64,000 nt of DNA, taken from NCBI GenBank assembly GCA_035486355.1, contig DATHNE010000263.1, positions 1-64,000 of the forward strand. The letters run 5' to 3'. The DNA comes from Palsa-883 sp035486355. Its GTDB lineage: Bacteria > Pseudomonadota > Alphaproteobacteria > Acetobacterales > Acetobacteraceae. Each line of letters begins with the position of its first letter. Position 1 is the first letter of the stretch. A program made the position numbers and the translations under genes. Below, piece after piece: positions 33,907 through 42,771 of the stretch. A model generated the notes under the pieces. It was not told where the DNA came from and did no database searches. It saw only the letters and a program-made list of their open reading frames with translations.

Positions 33907-33975
33907 CGAGGCGCGCTTCGCCCGCATCGGCGCCGCCTTCGATCGTATCGCACCCGACGCAACAAGGAGGGGATG

Positions 33976-35004
33976 ATGCGCCGCTGGTTGCCAATCCTGC
34001 TGTTGCTCTTCGCGGGCGCGACGGCTCGCGCGGCCGACCTGCCCATCCTGGACGTCGCGGCCGTGCCGCGCCTGAATGCCACGGGACAGGCTTCGTACCG
34101 CATCTTCCTGTTGAACAATGTGCCGCGTGCCTTCGCCATCTCGACGTCCGGCCATAGCGGCTGGACCACGGCGGCGACACTGGAACAGGCGCGCAGCAAG
34201 GCATTGTCTCTTTGCGCCGCCCACGGCGGCACCGACTGCACGATCTACGCCGAGGACCTGTCGGTGGTATATCCCGGCCGCTCCCGGATCGACCCGCCAC
34301 CGGTCCCAGGGCCGCTGATCACCGGCAGCGGATACGCCTTCGTGCCGGACCAGCGCTACATCTGGCACGGGCCACAGGCGGCAAGCGGTCTGATCGTCTG
34401 GGGCCACGGCAAGTCCGGAAATCAGACCGACGAGAGTGGGTATCAACCACATAACTACGTGCGTGTCTTCAACAATGCCGGTTTCGATGTCGTGCGGTTC
34501 GCGCGCGAGCCCGTTACCGACAGCGAAAGTAACGCCTCTGAGTGGTTGCAGGAGAACCTGCCGAAGCTGCGCGCGATGGGCTGGCGCGAGGTGGTCGCCG
34601 CCGGGCAGTCCACCGGCGCGTGGGCCAGCCTGTCGACCGTTGATACGCCTGGTCTCGCCGATGCGGTGATCGCCGTCTCCGCCGCCTACCTCAGCACCGC
34701 CAATCAGGGCGCGCAGGCCGCGGGGCTGTATCGTATCATCCATGCGGCCGCCTCACCCAACACGCGCGTGGCCCTGGTGTATTTCGAAGGCGATCCATAC
34801 GTGACCGAGGGGATCGATGCCCGCGTGGAGCATCTGCGTGATGGTCTGGCCGGTCGTATCGGGCCGCTGCTGGTGATCGAGCGACCCCCCGGGTTTCGCG
34901 GGCACGGCGGTGCCAACGCGGCTGATTTCGGCCGCCGCTATGGTCCCTGCCTGCTGCACTTCGTGCTGGATCCGCAGCCGCCGGCCACATGCGACGGCGA
35001 ATAG
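33976..35004 (+). CDS. Secreted alpha/beta hydrolase-like protein
   Basis: A 342-residue protein with signal peptide MRRWLPILLLLFAGATARAA. After a ~85-residue N-terminal part resembling small Cys-containing exported domains (FAISTSGHSGWTT, CTIYAEDLSVV), a hydrolase core follows with LIVWGHGKSG and the nucleophile elbow AAGQSTGAWAS. The C-terminal PPGFRGHGGA probably carries the catalytic His. AAGGAGG ends five bases before the ATG at 33976, which favours it over the ATG one codon earlier. The substrate is unknown. The nearby ABC permeases are on the same strand, 78 bases on. Confidence 0.7.
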   Translation: MRRWLPILLLLFAGATARAADLPILDVAAVPRLNATGQASYRIFLLNNVPRAFAISTSGHSGWTTAATLEQARSKALSLCAAHGGTDCTIYAEDLSVVYPGRSRIDPPPVPGPLITGSGYAFVPDQRYIWHGPQAASGLIVWGHGKSGNQTDESGYQPHNYVRVFNNAGFDVVRFAREPVTDSESNASEWLQENLPKLRAMGWREVVAAGQSTGAWASLSTVDTPGLADAVIAVSAAYLSTANQGAQAAGLYRIIHAAASPNTRVALVYFEGDPYVTEGIDARVEHLRDGLAGRIGPLLVIERPPGFRGHGGANAADFGRRYGPCLLHFVLDPQPPATCDGE

Positions 35005-35082
35005 CGCACCGGATACCATTCCGGTGCAAGATCGTCGTCCCGGCTTTCCCATCCACCCGCGCCGCTCATAGGATGCGGACGC

Positions 35083-36087
35083 GTGGCCCCGTATATCGCC
35101 CAACGTCTGTTGCAACTGATCTTCGTGCTGATCGGTGTCAGCATGGTGGTGTTCGTCACCATGCATCTGTTGCCGGGCGACGTCGCGCAACTGCTGCTGG
35201 GCGATCATGCCACCGCCACCGCGCTTCTCCGCCTGCGTGCCCAGTTGGGTATCGACCAACCGATCTGGGTACAATATCTCCGCTTCCTCGAAGGCGCGTT
35301 GCGCGGTGACCTCGGCACCTCACTGCAGACGAATCACCCCGCGCTGGACGATGTGCTGGTGGCGTTCCCCGTCACCCTGCAGCTCACGCTCGCCTCGCTG
35401 ACCATCGCCAGCCTGATCGGCGTACCGCTCGGCGTGCTTACCGCGGTCTGGCAAGGCACGCGGTTCGACACCGCGATGATGACGCTGACCCTGTTCGGCG
35501 TCTCGATGCCGATCTTCTGGTTCGGCCTGATGCTGCTGATCCTGTTCGCCGCGGTGCTCGGCTGGGTGCCGACCGGTGGGCTGATGCCGGTCGGCATGGA
35601 CCCGCCGCATATCACCGGCATGAGCGTGCCGGACAGCATCCTCGCCGGCGACCCGGCGATGGTCTGGGCCGCGATCCATCATCAGCTGCTGCCGGCATTC
35701 ACCCTGGCCACCGTGCCGCTGGCGCTGATCACCCGCATCACACGCGCCGAGGTGATGGCCGCGTCGCTGTTCGATCATGTGCGTACCGCGCGCGCCAAAG
35801 GGCTGAGCGGCACGCGCGTCATCCTGCGCCACGTCTTGCGCAATGCCGCGATTCCGATCGTCACCGTCATCGGCCTGCAGCTTGGCCTGCTGCTATCCGG
35901 CGCGGTACTGACCGAAACGATCTTCGCGCTGCCCGGCGTCGGCCGGCTGATGGTGGACTCCATCCTGTCGCGCGATTACCCGGTGGTGCAGGCGGGCGCG
36001 CTGTTCATCGCCGCGATCTTCGTGCTGGTGAACCTGGTGGTCGATCTCAGCTACGCGGTGCTTGACCCGCGCATCACCCGACCATGA
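35083..36087 (+). CDS. ABC transporter permease, DppB/OppB type
   Basis: A 334-residue inner-membrane permease with six predicted hydrophobic segments. It has the N-terminal FVLIGVSMVVFVTMHLLPGD of the DppB family, VALITRITRAEVMAASLFDHVRTARAKGLS as the EAA loop that docks the ATPase, and LRNAAIPIVTVIGLQLGLLLSG. The start is GTG at 35083, preceded by AGGA. It overlaps the next gene by four bases (ATGA). No ATPase gene follows; the receptor gene is convergent at 36997. Confidence 0.9.
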   Translation: MAPYIAQRLLQLIFVLIGVSMVVFVTMHLLPGDVAQLLLGDHATATALLRLRAQLGIDQPIWVQYLRFLEGALRGDLGTSLQTNHPALDDVLVAFPVTLQLTLASLTIASLIGVPLGVLTAVWQGTRFDTAMMTLTLFGVSMPIFWFGLMLLILFAAVLGWVPTGGLMPVGMDPPHITGMSVPDSILAGDPAMVWAAIHHQLLPAFTLATVPLALITRITRAEVMAASLFDHVRTARAKGLSGTRVILRHVLRNAAIPIVTVIGLQLGLLLSGAVLTETIFALPGVGRLMVDSILSRDYPVVQAGALFIAAIFVLVNLVVDLSYAVLDPRITRP

Positions 36088-36953
36088 GCGGCACCGCGCA
36101 GATTGTTACGGCACCGGCGGTGCACCGCCGTGCCCTGTGGCAGGCGTTACGCCGGCCCGGCGCGCGCGTCGGGCTGGCGATCGTCGCGCTGTTTCTGCTG
36201 ATGACCATCACGGCGTCCTGGATCGCCCCGTACGACCCGTTCGACCAGGACCTCTCCAGCGCCCTGTCACCCCCGGCCGCGGATCATTGGTTCGGTGCCG
36301 ATCAGTACGGCCGCGACGTGCTCAGCCGCATCCTGTACGGCAGCCGCTCGGCCCTGATCGTCATCATTGTCGCCGATGGCCTTGCATTGGTCGTGGGTGG
36401 CGCGCTGGGTCTGACCGCGGGCTTCATCGGCGGTGCCGTCGACGCCATCGTGATGCGCCTGGTCGATGTACTGCTGGCGTTTCCGTACCTGCTGCTGGCG
36501 CTGATCATCGTTGCCGCGCTGGGGCCCAGCCTGACCAATTCGATCATCGCCATCGGCATCATCAACATGCCGCAACACGCGCGGCTGATGCGCGGCCAGG
36601 TGCTTGCGGTGCAGAACGCCGAATACATCTGGGCCGCCCGCTCGGTCGGTGCCACGCGGCTGCGCGTGATGCTGCGCCACGTGTTGCCCAACAGCTTCTC
36701 ACCAGTGCTGGTGATGGCAACATTGCAGGCTGGCTCCGTCGTGGTGGAAACCGCCGGATTGTCGTTCCTGGGTCTCGGCGCCCAGCCACCATCGCCCGAT
36801 TGGGGCGCGCTGCTGGCCGATGGCCACAGCTATTTCATCACCGCCTGGTGGATCGCCACCTTTCCCGGTCTCGCGATCTTCCTGGTGGTGGTCGGCTTCA
36901 ACCTGGTCGGCGACGCCTTGCGCGATCAGTTGGATCCACGGCGCAGGACCTGA
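36084..36953 (+). CDS. ABC transporter permease, DppC/OppC type
   Basis: A 289-residue partner permease. DppC features are the N-terminal single hydrophobic segment ending in SWIAPYDPFDQDLSSALSPP, then HWFGADQYGRDVLSRILYGSR, the EAA loop AEYIWAARSVGATRLRVMLRHVLPN and ETAGLSFLGLGAQPPSPDWGAL. It is translationally coupled to the DppB-type gene. Substrates of such pairs are peptides, nickel or glycosides; the choice is set by the receptor. Confidence 0.9.
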   Translation: MSGTAQIVTAPAVHRRALWQALRRPGARVGLAIVALFLLMTITASWIAPYDPFDQDLSSALSPPAADHWFGADQYGRDVLSRILYGSRSALIVIIVADGLALVVGGALGLTAGFIGGAVDAIVMRLVDVLLAFPYLLLALIIVAALGPSLTNSIIAIGIINMPQHARLMRGQVLAVQNAEYIWAARSVGATRLRVMLRHVLPNSFSPVLVMATLQAGSVVVETAGLSFLGLGAQPPSPDWGALLADGHSYFITAWWIATFPGLAIFLVVVGFNLVGDALRDQLDPRRRT

Positions 36954-36954
36954 C

Positions 36955-36987
36955 GTACACCCCTCCCGCTTTGCGGGAGAGGTGTAC
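36955..36987. terminator. Hairpin between convergent permease and receptor genes
   Basis: GTACACC-C-CTCCCGC (36955-36969), TTT, GCGGGAG-A-GGTGTAC (36973-36987) pair over 15 positions with one mismatch. Sitting two bases past the permease stop and ten before the receptor stop, it fits a bidirectional terminator. The inner core is the CTCCCGC repeat also seen at 11514. Confidence 0.7.
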
Positions 36988-36996
36988 GACAAATCC

Positions 36997-38580
36997 CTAC
37001 TGCAACGACACCTTCTCCATATCGAAGAACATCTGCGTCGGGTTGAGCTGGAACCCTTTCACATTTTTCCGTGTCGCCCGCACCTGCACTGTGGAATTCA
37101 CGAACACCCACGGCGCGCCATCCAGGATCAGCGCCTGCACCTTGTGGTACTCCTGGATCCGCTTCGCGTGATCGACCTCGGCCGCCGCCTGTTGCAGCAG
37201 CGCATCCACCGCTGGATCCTTGAAGTGCGACGTATCGCGCACCGGAATCCCATAGGACCCCCAGAGGTAGCCGACAAAATTATCCGGGTCGCCGTTGTCG
37301 CCGCTAAACCCACTCAGAAACATACCGTGATAATTTCCAGATCGGACCTGTGCGAGGAATGCCCCCATGTCCAGTTTGCGCACATCGGCTTCGATCCCAA
37401 CTTTTTTGAAATACCCTTGGAGCGCCACCGCGAGATCAGCACCCGCGGGATTGTAGCCGCGCGGTGAGTTGTAGCTCAGCAGCTCGATCTTGGACCCTGG
37501 CTTCACGCCGGCGGCCGCCAGCAACTGCTTTGCCTTCGCCGGATCATACGGATAGCCCTTCAGCGATGGATCGAAGCTCCACTGTGCCTCGGGCAGTGGC
37601 GAGGTCATTGTCACAGCCAGCCCGCCATACAGCGCCTTGTTGATCGCGGCCTTGTCCACCGCGTAGTTCAGCGCCTGGCGGACCCGCTTGTCGTTGAACG
37701 GTGGCGTATCGTTTGGCATCGCCATGCCGCTGATGGTCAGGCCTGGCTGTGTTACCACCACGATGTTCTTGTCCGTGCGCAGGGCGGGGATCACCTGCGT
37801 GGCGACGTCGCCCATGATCTGCGTCTCGCCCCGCTGCAAGGCCAGCAGTGCTGCCTGCGCGTCGGGATACTCCTTGAAGACGATGTGATCGACCTTCGGC
37901 TTGCCCTTCCAGTAGTTCGGATCGGCATCCAGCACGATCTGATCGCGCGACTTCCATTCCTTAAAGATGTACGGGCCGGTGCCCACCGGATTGTTGCGGA
38001 AGTCCTTACCGTATTTCGCCGCGGCGTCGTAGCTGACCACGCCGTTCCACACCATCGCCAGGCTATTGAGGAACGCCGCCGACGGTTCCTTCAGCTTGAA
38101 CTGCACCGTGTTGTCATCGATCGCGCTGTAAGAGGCGACGGAGCTGAAGGTGAAGTCTTCGTAGCCCTCTACCGGCCCCGTCTTGTAGATCGAATTCGGA
38201 TCGTCTTTCTTGAGCTGCCGGTCCAGCGTCTTGATGTATTCCGGCGCATTGAACGCCGTGCCGTCATGGAACTTGATCCCGGTCCGTAGATGGAATGTAT
38301 AGGTCAGACCGTCCGGCGAGATGTCCCAGCTCTTCGCCAGCCCGGGTGCGACCTCGGTGGTACCGGGCTTGTAGCTCACCAGGCTGTCGAACACCGTCGC
38401 CATGATGAAGCCGGAGGTATTGTTGGCCACGGCTTCCGGATCGAAGCCGGTCGGATCGGCGGCGATGCTGACCACCAGCGTGATGTCCGCACGAGCTGGT
38501 GCGCTGCCCAGCAGCCCCGCCGCCAGCGCCAGACCACCGGCACCAAGAAGCCTCCGTCGGGTCGAGGGGAAGTTGCGCAT
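36997..38580 (-). CDS. Extracellular solute-binding protein, family 5 (peptide/nickel type)
   Basis: A 527-residue periplasmic receptor with Tat-like signal (STRRRLLGAGGLALAAGLLG, cleaved near ARA-DI). Family 5 motifs are FDSLVSYKPGTTEVAPGLA, SWDISPDGLTYTFHLRTGIKFHDG, NNPVGTGPYIFKEW and VRQALNYAVDKAAIN. The start at 38580 is preceded by AGAGGAGA; the longer upstream frame is not needed. It is convergent with the two permease genes and must be the receptor of that system or of the complete one downstream. Ligand unknown. Confidence 0.9.
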   Translation of the reverse strand: MRNFPSTRRRLLGAGGLALAAGLLGSAPARADITLVVSIAADPTGFDPEAVANNTSGFIMATVFDSLVSYKPGTTEVAPGLAKSWDISPDGLTYTFHLRTGIKFHDGTAFNAPEYIKTLDRQLKKDDPNSIYKTGPVEGYEDFTFSSVASYSAIDDNTVQFKLKEPSAAFLNSLAMVWNGVVSYDAAAKYGKDFRNNPVGTGPYIFKEWKSRDQIVLDADPNYWKGKPKVDHIVFKEYPDAQAALLALQRGETQIMGDVATQVIPALRTDKNIVVVTQPGLTISGMAMPNDTPPFNDKRVRQALNYAVDKAAINKALYGGLAVTMTSPLPEAQWSFDPSLKGYPYDPAKAKQLLAAAGVKPGSKIELLSYNSPRGYNPAGADLAVALQGYFKKVGIEADVRKLDMGAFLAQVRSGNYHGMFLSGFSGDNGDPDNFVGYLWGSYGIPVRDTSHFKDPAVDALLQQAAAEVDHAKRIQEYHKVQALILDGAPWVFVNSTVQVRATRKNVKGFQLNPTQMFFDMEKVSLQ

Positions 38581-38709
38581 GCCAATCTCCTCTTCGTGCT
38601 GCCGAGGCGGCAAGCGTAGCATGCGATTGTCCGGTTGGCGCAACCACTGGTTGGGGTCTTCTGGGGGCTGACCTATGCTGACAATCCACGCGTGTCCGGG
38701 AGGACGATC

Positions 38710-39468
38710 ATGGTGGTGACCGATAAAGTGGTGCTGATCACCGGTGCCGGCCGAGGCCTGGGGCGGGAGTACGCCGTCAGCCTGGCGGCCGCGGGCGCGC
38801 GCGTGGTGGCGGGTGACATGCTGGATTGTGCCGGCACAGTGGCTGATGCATGCGCGGCCGGCGGGCAGGCGATCGGCGTGCACCTCGACGTGACGGACGT
38901 GCCGACCACCACCGCGATGGTGCAGGCCGCGCTGGACGCCTATGGCCGCATCGACGCGCTGGTGAACAATGCGGCGCTGTACGGTGCGCTGCGCGGCGGA
39001 CGGTTCAACGCCATTCCGGAGGCGGATTGGGATGCCGCGATGGCGGTCAACGTCAAGGGCATCTGGAACTGCTGCAAGGCGGTGATCGAGCCGATGCGCG
39101 CCGTGGGCGGTGGCTCGATCGTCAACATTGCCTCACTCGCCGCGACCTATGGCATGCCGTACGCGTTGCACTACACCACATCGAAGGCGGCGGTGATTGG
39201 CTTGACGCGCGGCCTCGCGCGCGAGCTGGGCCGTGACATGATCCGGGTGAATGCGATCGCGCCCAGCGCCGTGCTGACCGAGGGCACCGATGAATTCCTC
39301 GGCGACAAACGTGATCGCGCGTTGGAAATCATCAAGGCCGGCCAGGCGATCCCACGCACCCTGGTGCCAAGCGACCTGACCGGCACGGTCGCGTGGCTGA
39401 TTTCCGATGCCAGCCGGTTCGTGACGGGTCAGACGATCGCGGTCGATGGTGGCACGGTGTTGCTATAA
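38710..39468 (+). CDS. SDR-family NAD(P)-dependent oxidoreductase
   Basis: A 252-residue classical short-chain dehydrogenase. It has the cofactor loop TGAGRGLGREYA, LVNNAALYG, NIASLAATYGMPYALHYTTSKAAV with the catalytic Ser, Tyr and Lys, and a C-terminal GQTIAVDGGTVLL. The start at 38710 follows GGGAGGA. It resembles 3-oxoacyl-ACP reductases (FabG-like), but the substrate cannot be read. It stands divergent from the receptor gene, in front of the second ABC receptor. Confidence 0.9.
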   Translation: MVVTDKVVLITGAGRGLGREYAVSLAAAGARVVAGDMLDCAGTVADACAAGGQAIGVHLDVTDVPTTTAMVQAALDAYGRIDALVNNAALYGALRGGRFNAIPEADWDAAMAVNVKGIWNCCKAVIEPMRAVGGGSIVNIASLAATYGMPYALHYTTSKAAVIGLTRGLARELGRDMIRVNAIAPSAVLTEGTDEFLGDKRDRALEIIKAGQAIPRTLVPSDLTGTVAWLISDASRFVTGQTIAVDGGTVLL

Positions 39469-39598
39469 CGCCTTACTGTGTCTCCCTGTTTCATTCGCGC
39501 ATGGATGCCACTCCGTGTCGGTATGACGCGTGACATGTTTCCCCCTGGCTGACTTTGCATCCGCACTGCTAGTCTCCCCGCAACGAAGGGAGTTCCAA

Positions 39599-41650
39599 AT
39601 GTCCAAGGTCCAGGTCTCGCGCCGTACGCTGCTATCCACCATCGCCGCCGCCGCCGCGGTGGGCGACATCGCCGGGGTGGAGAAGGCGCTGGGCGCCACT
39701 GATCTCGGTGCCTCCGGGCTGGTCGGCCATCTCGAAGGCCCGACCATGATCACTGATCCGACGAAGCGGTCACAGGCCTATCAGGAAGCGCCGATGCTGG
39801 CCGAGCGCGTGAAGGCGGGCAAACTGCCGCCCGTGGCCGAGCGCGTCCCTGCCGAACCGATGGTCTGGCAGCCGCTGAACGAGATCGGCAAATACGGTGG
39901 CACCTGGCGCCGCGCCTTCACCGGCCCCGGCGACGTGGAAAATGGCAATCGCATCAACTCGTCGGACAAGTGCTTCTTCTGGAGCGCGGATGGCACGAAG
40001 ATCGTGCCCAGCGTCGCCAAGGCGTATGAGCTGAGCGAAGACGGCAAGACCTATACCATGCACCTGCGCAAGGGCATGAAATGGTCCGATGGCGCACCGT
40101 TCACCGCCGATGATTTCGTCTTCTGGTTCGAGGATATGTACTCGAACAAGGAAATCGTGCCAGTCGGGATTCCCGACATGTCGCCGCGCGGCAAGCCCGG
40201 CCGCATCGTCAAGGTCGATGAAGTCACCGTCCGCTTCGAATTCGATGTGCCGTATTTTCTGTTCGAGGAGATGATGGCCGGCGACACCAATATCGGTGGC
40301 GGCCAGTCGGTGCGCCAGGCGCAGAAACTCTCCTTCGGCGCCTACTCCCCCGGCCACTATCTCAAGCAGTTCCTGCCGAAATACTCGTCGGTCGACGCAT
40401 GCAACGCCAAGGCCAAGGCTGCCGGCTTCGACAACTGGCTGCAGATGTTTCACTACAAGAAGGACTGGTCGCTGAACACCGAGTTGCCGACGCTCGGACC
40501 ATGGAAGATGGTGCAGCCGATCACCAACCCGATCTGGCTACTGGAGCGCAACCCGTTCTATTACGCGGTGGATGCCGAGGGGAATCAACTGCCCTATATC
40601 GACCGTGTGCAGTTCACGCTGGGTGAGAACCTGGAAGTCATCAATCTGCGCGCGATGGCCGGCGAGTATGACGAGCAGGAACGCCATATCGACCTGGGCA
40701 AGCTGCCGGTGATCCTGGATAACCAGACAAAGGGCAACTACAAGGTTCACCTTGATCTGGGGTTCGCCGGCGCGGACTACCTGATGCAGATCAACCAGAG
40801 CTACAAGGCCGATCCCGAGCTGCGGAAATGGCTGACCAACGCCGATTTCCGCCGGGCTCTGTCGATGGGGATCGATCGTGATCAGCTGAATGAGACGTTC
40901 TGGCTGGGCATCGGCACGCCGGGGTCGCCGGCACCGGGCGATTCGATCCCGCAGAGCCCGGGGCCGGAATGGCGCAAGAAATGGTCGACGCTGGATATCA
41001 AGCAGGCCAATGCGATGCTCGACAAGCTCGGCCTGGCGAAGAAGGACAGCGCCGGTTTCCGTGTGCGCACCGACAACGCGGAGCGGCTGCGCATTCAGAT
41101 CATCGCGGTGCAGGCCTTCCTGCCCTATCCAAAAATCTCGGAGATGGTGGCGAACCAGTGGATCAAGATTGGCATCCAGGCGGATGTGCGCGAGCTGGAG
41201 CGCAACCTGGCGATGACACGGGTACGGAACAACGAGCATCACATCTATATTTGGAACAACGGCGGAACGGAGCTGCTGTACTTGTTCCCGCGGCACGCGA
41301 TTCCGGTCGATCCGACCGAGGCGTATATGGGGCCGGATTATGCGACGTACTTTGCCTCGGGCGGCACGCAGGGGACGAAGCCAGATGATCCGAACATCCT
41401 GAAGATGTGGGACTTGTTCAGCGAGGCGGCGAGCCTGAAAGTGGACGGGCGCAACAAGAATGCGCAGGAGATCTGGAAAATTCTGGTCGATCAGCAGATC
41501 GGCATCGGCACGGTGGGACAATCGCCGGCGGGTCTGGGTGTGCGGCTGGTGTCGAACCGGTTAGGGAATATTGCGTCCCGCGTGTGCAATGCGCAGCATT
41601 GCCGCACGCCGGGGAATTCGCATCCGGAGACGTGGTACTACAAGTCGTGA
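39599..41650 (+). CDS. Extracellular solute-binding protein, family 5, long form
   Basis: A 683-residue exported receptor with a Tat-like signal (VSRRTLLSTIAAAAAVGDIAG). The core has YELSEDGKTYTMHLRKGMKWSDG, FTADDFVFWFEDMYSNKE and ADFRRALSMGIDRDQLNE. At ~680 residues it belongs to the long branch seen with oligopeptide or larger ligands. GAAGGGA precedes the ATG at 39599. It heads the operon of two permeases and two ATPases; a palindromic repeat copy lies between it and the first permease. The C-terminal part carries two Cys residues (RVCNAQHCRTPG). Confidence 0.92.
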   Translation: MSKVQVSRRTLLSTIAAAAAVGDIAGVEKALGATDLGASGLVGHLEGPTMITDPTKRSQAYQEAPMLAERVKAGKLPPVAERVPAEPMVWQPLNEIGKYGGTWRRAFTGPGDVENGNRINSSDKCFFWSADGTKIVPSVAKAYELSEDGKTYTMHLRKGMKWSDGAPFTADDFVFWFEDMYSNKEIVPVGIPDMSPRGKPGRIVKVDEVTVRFEFDVPYFLFEEMMAGDTNIGGGQSVRQAQKLSFGAYSPGHYLKQFLPKYSSVDACNAKAKAAGFDNWLQMFHYKKDWSLNTELPTLGPWKMVQPITNPIWLLERNPFYYAVDAEGNQLPYIDRVQFTLGENLEVINLRAMAGEYDEQERHIDLGKLPVILDNQTKGNYKVHLDLGFAGADYLMQINQSYKADPELRKWLTNADFRRALSMGIDRDQLNETFWLGIGTPGSPAPGDSIPQSPGPEWRKKWSTLDIKQANAMLDKLGLAKKDSAGFRVRTDNAERLRIQIIAVQAFLPYPKISEMVANQWIKIGIQADVRELERNLAMTRVRNNEHHIYIWNNGGTELLYLFPRHAIPVDPTEAYMGPDYATYFASGGTQGTKPDDPNILKMWDLFSEAASLKVDGRNKNAQEIWKILVDQQIGIGTVGQSPAGLGVRLVSNRLGNIASRVCNAQHCRTPGNSHPETWYYKS

Positions 41651-41667
41651 TTGACCGCCGCCCCCCG

Positions 41668-41757
41668 TGTTATGGCCCGGCTTGGCCCGGCCACCCACGA
41701 CTTGTCTCGGTCGGACAAGGAAAAGCCGTGGGTGGCCGGCGTGCGCCAGCCATGACA
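41668..41757. repeat. Dispersed palindromic repeat, short variant (copy 4)
   Basis: Starts TGTTATGGCCCGGCTTGGCC and ends CGCCAGCCATGACAC. This ~90-base copy lacks the GGAGCCTG segment of the others. It lies inside the ABC operon, between the receptor stop and the permease start, where it could set a 3' end or stabilise the receptor mRNA. Confidence 0.7.
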
Positions 41758-41778
41758 CGGGAAGCGCGGTCCTGACCC

Positions 41779-42771
41779 ATGCTCGCCTATCTCGCCCGCC
41801 GACTGGTCCTCGCCGTCATCACTGTATGGGCCATCACGGTCGTCACCTTCATTATCCTCCGGCTCCCACCCGGAGATTTCGTCGATGCCTATGTCGCGCA
41901 GGCGTCCGCGATGGGCACCGCGATTTCCGCCGCTGAAGCAGCAGCGCTGCGTCACGCCTACGGATTGGATCAGTCGTACCTGGTGCAATACGTGAAGTGG
42001 CTGAACCTGATGATGCACGGCGAATTCGGCACGTCCTTCGAATACAGCCGGCCAGTGACCGAGGTGATCGGTGACCGGTTGTGGCTGACCATGCTGCTGT
42101 CCTTCGCCGCCATCATCGTGACCTGGGTCTTGGCATTGCCGATCGGTATCTATTCGGCGGTTCGACAATATTCAGTCGGCGACTACGTCTTCACCTTCAT
42201 CGGCTTTATTGGCTTGGCGGTGCCCAGCTTCCTGCTGGCGCTGATCGTGATGTATCTCGGCCTGCGATGGTTCAATCTGAACCTCGGCGGACTGTTCTCC
42301 CCGGACTACCAGTTGGCACCATGGTCGTGGGGTAAGCTGGTCGATTTGCTGAAGCACCTGCCCGTGCCAATGCTGATCCTGGCGTTGCCCGGCATCGCGC
42401 AACTGGTGCGCATCATGCGTGCGAATCTGCTCGATGAGCTGCGGCGCCCCTATGTCGTCACCGCGCGCGCTCGCGGTCTCGCCGAGCGCCGCGTGATCCT
42501 GAAATATCCCGTGCGCGCCGCGCTCAATCCGTTCGCCAGCACGATCGGTTATCTGCTGCCGCAAACCGTCTCTGGCAGCATCATCATTTCGGTGGTACTC
42601 AGCCTGCCGACCGTGGGGCCACTGCTCCTGCATTCGCTGATCTCACAGGATATGCTGCTGGGCTCCTCGATCATCCTGCTGCTCGGTGTACTGACGGTGA
42701 TCGGCACACTGGTGTCGGATCTGCTGCTGATGTGGATCGATCCGCGGATCCGCGCCGGGCAGTTGCGATGA
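41779..42771 (+). CDS. ABC transporter permease, DppB/OppB type
   Basis: A 330-residue membrane permease with N-terminal RRLVLAVITVWAITVVTFIILRLPPGD, a periplasmic part, and ELRRPYVVTARARGLAERRVILKYPVRAALNP as EAA loop. An extra loop NLNLGGLFSPDYQLAPWSW separates the central membrane helices. It is the first permease of the complete system and overlaps the next gene by four bases. Confidence 0.92.
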   Translation: MLAYLARRLVLAVITVWAITVVTFIILRLPPGDFVDAYVAQASAMGTAISAAEAAALRHAYGLDQSYLVQYVKWLNLMMHGEFGTSFEYSRPVTEVIGDRLWLTMLLSFAAIIVTWVLALPIGIYSAVRQYSVGDYVFTFIGFIGLAVPSFLLALIVMYLGLRWFNLNLGGLFSPDYQLAPWSWGKLVDLLKHLPVPMLILALPGIAQLVRIMRANLLDELRRPYVVTARARGLAERRVILKYPVRAALNPFASTIGYLLPQTVSGSIIISVVLSLPTVGPLLLHSLISQDMLLGSSIILLLGVLTVIGTLVSDLLLMWIDPRIRAGQLR

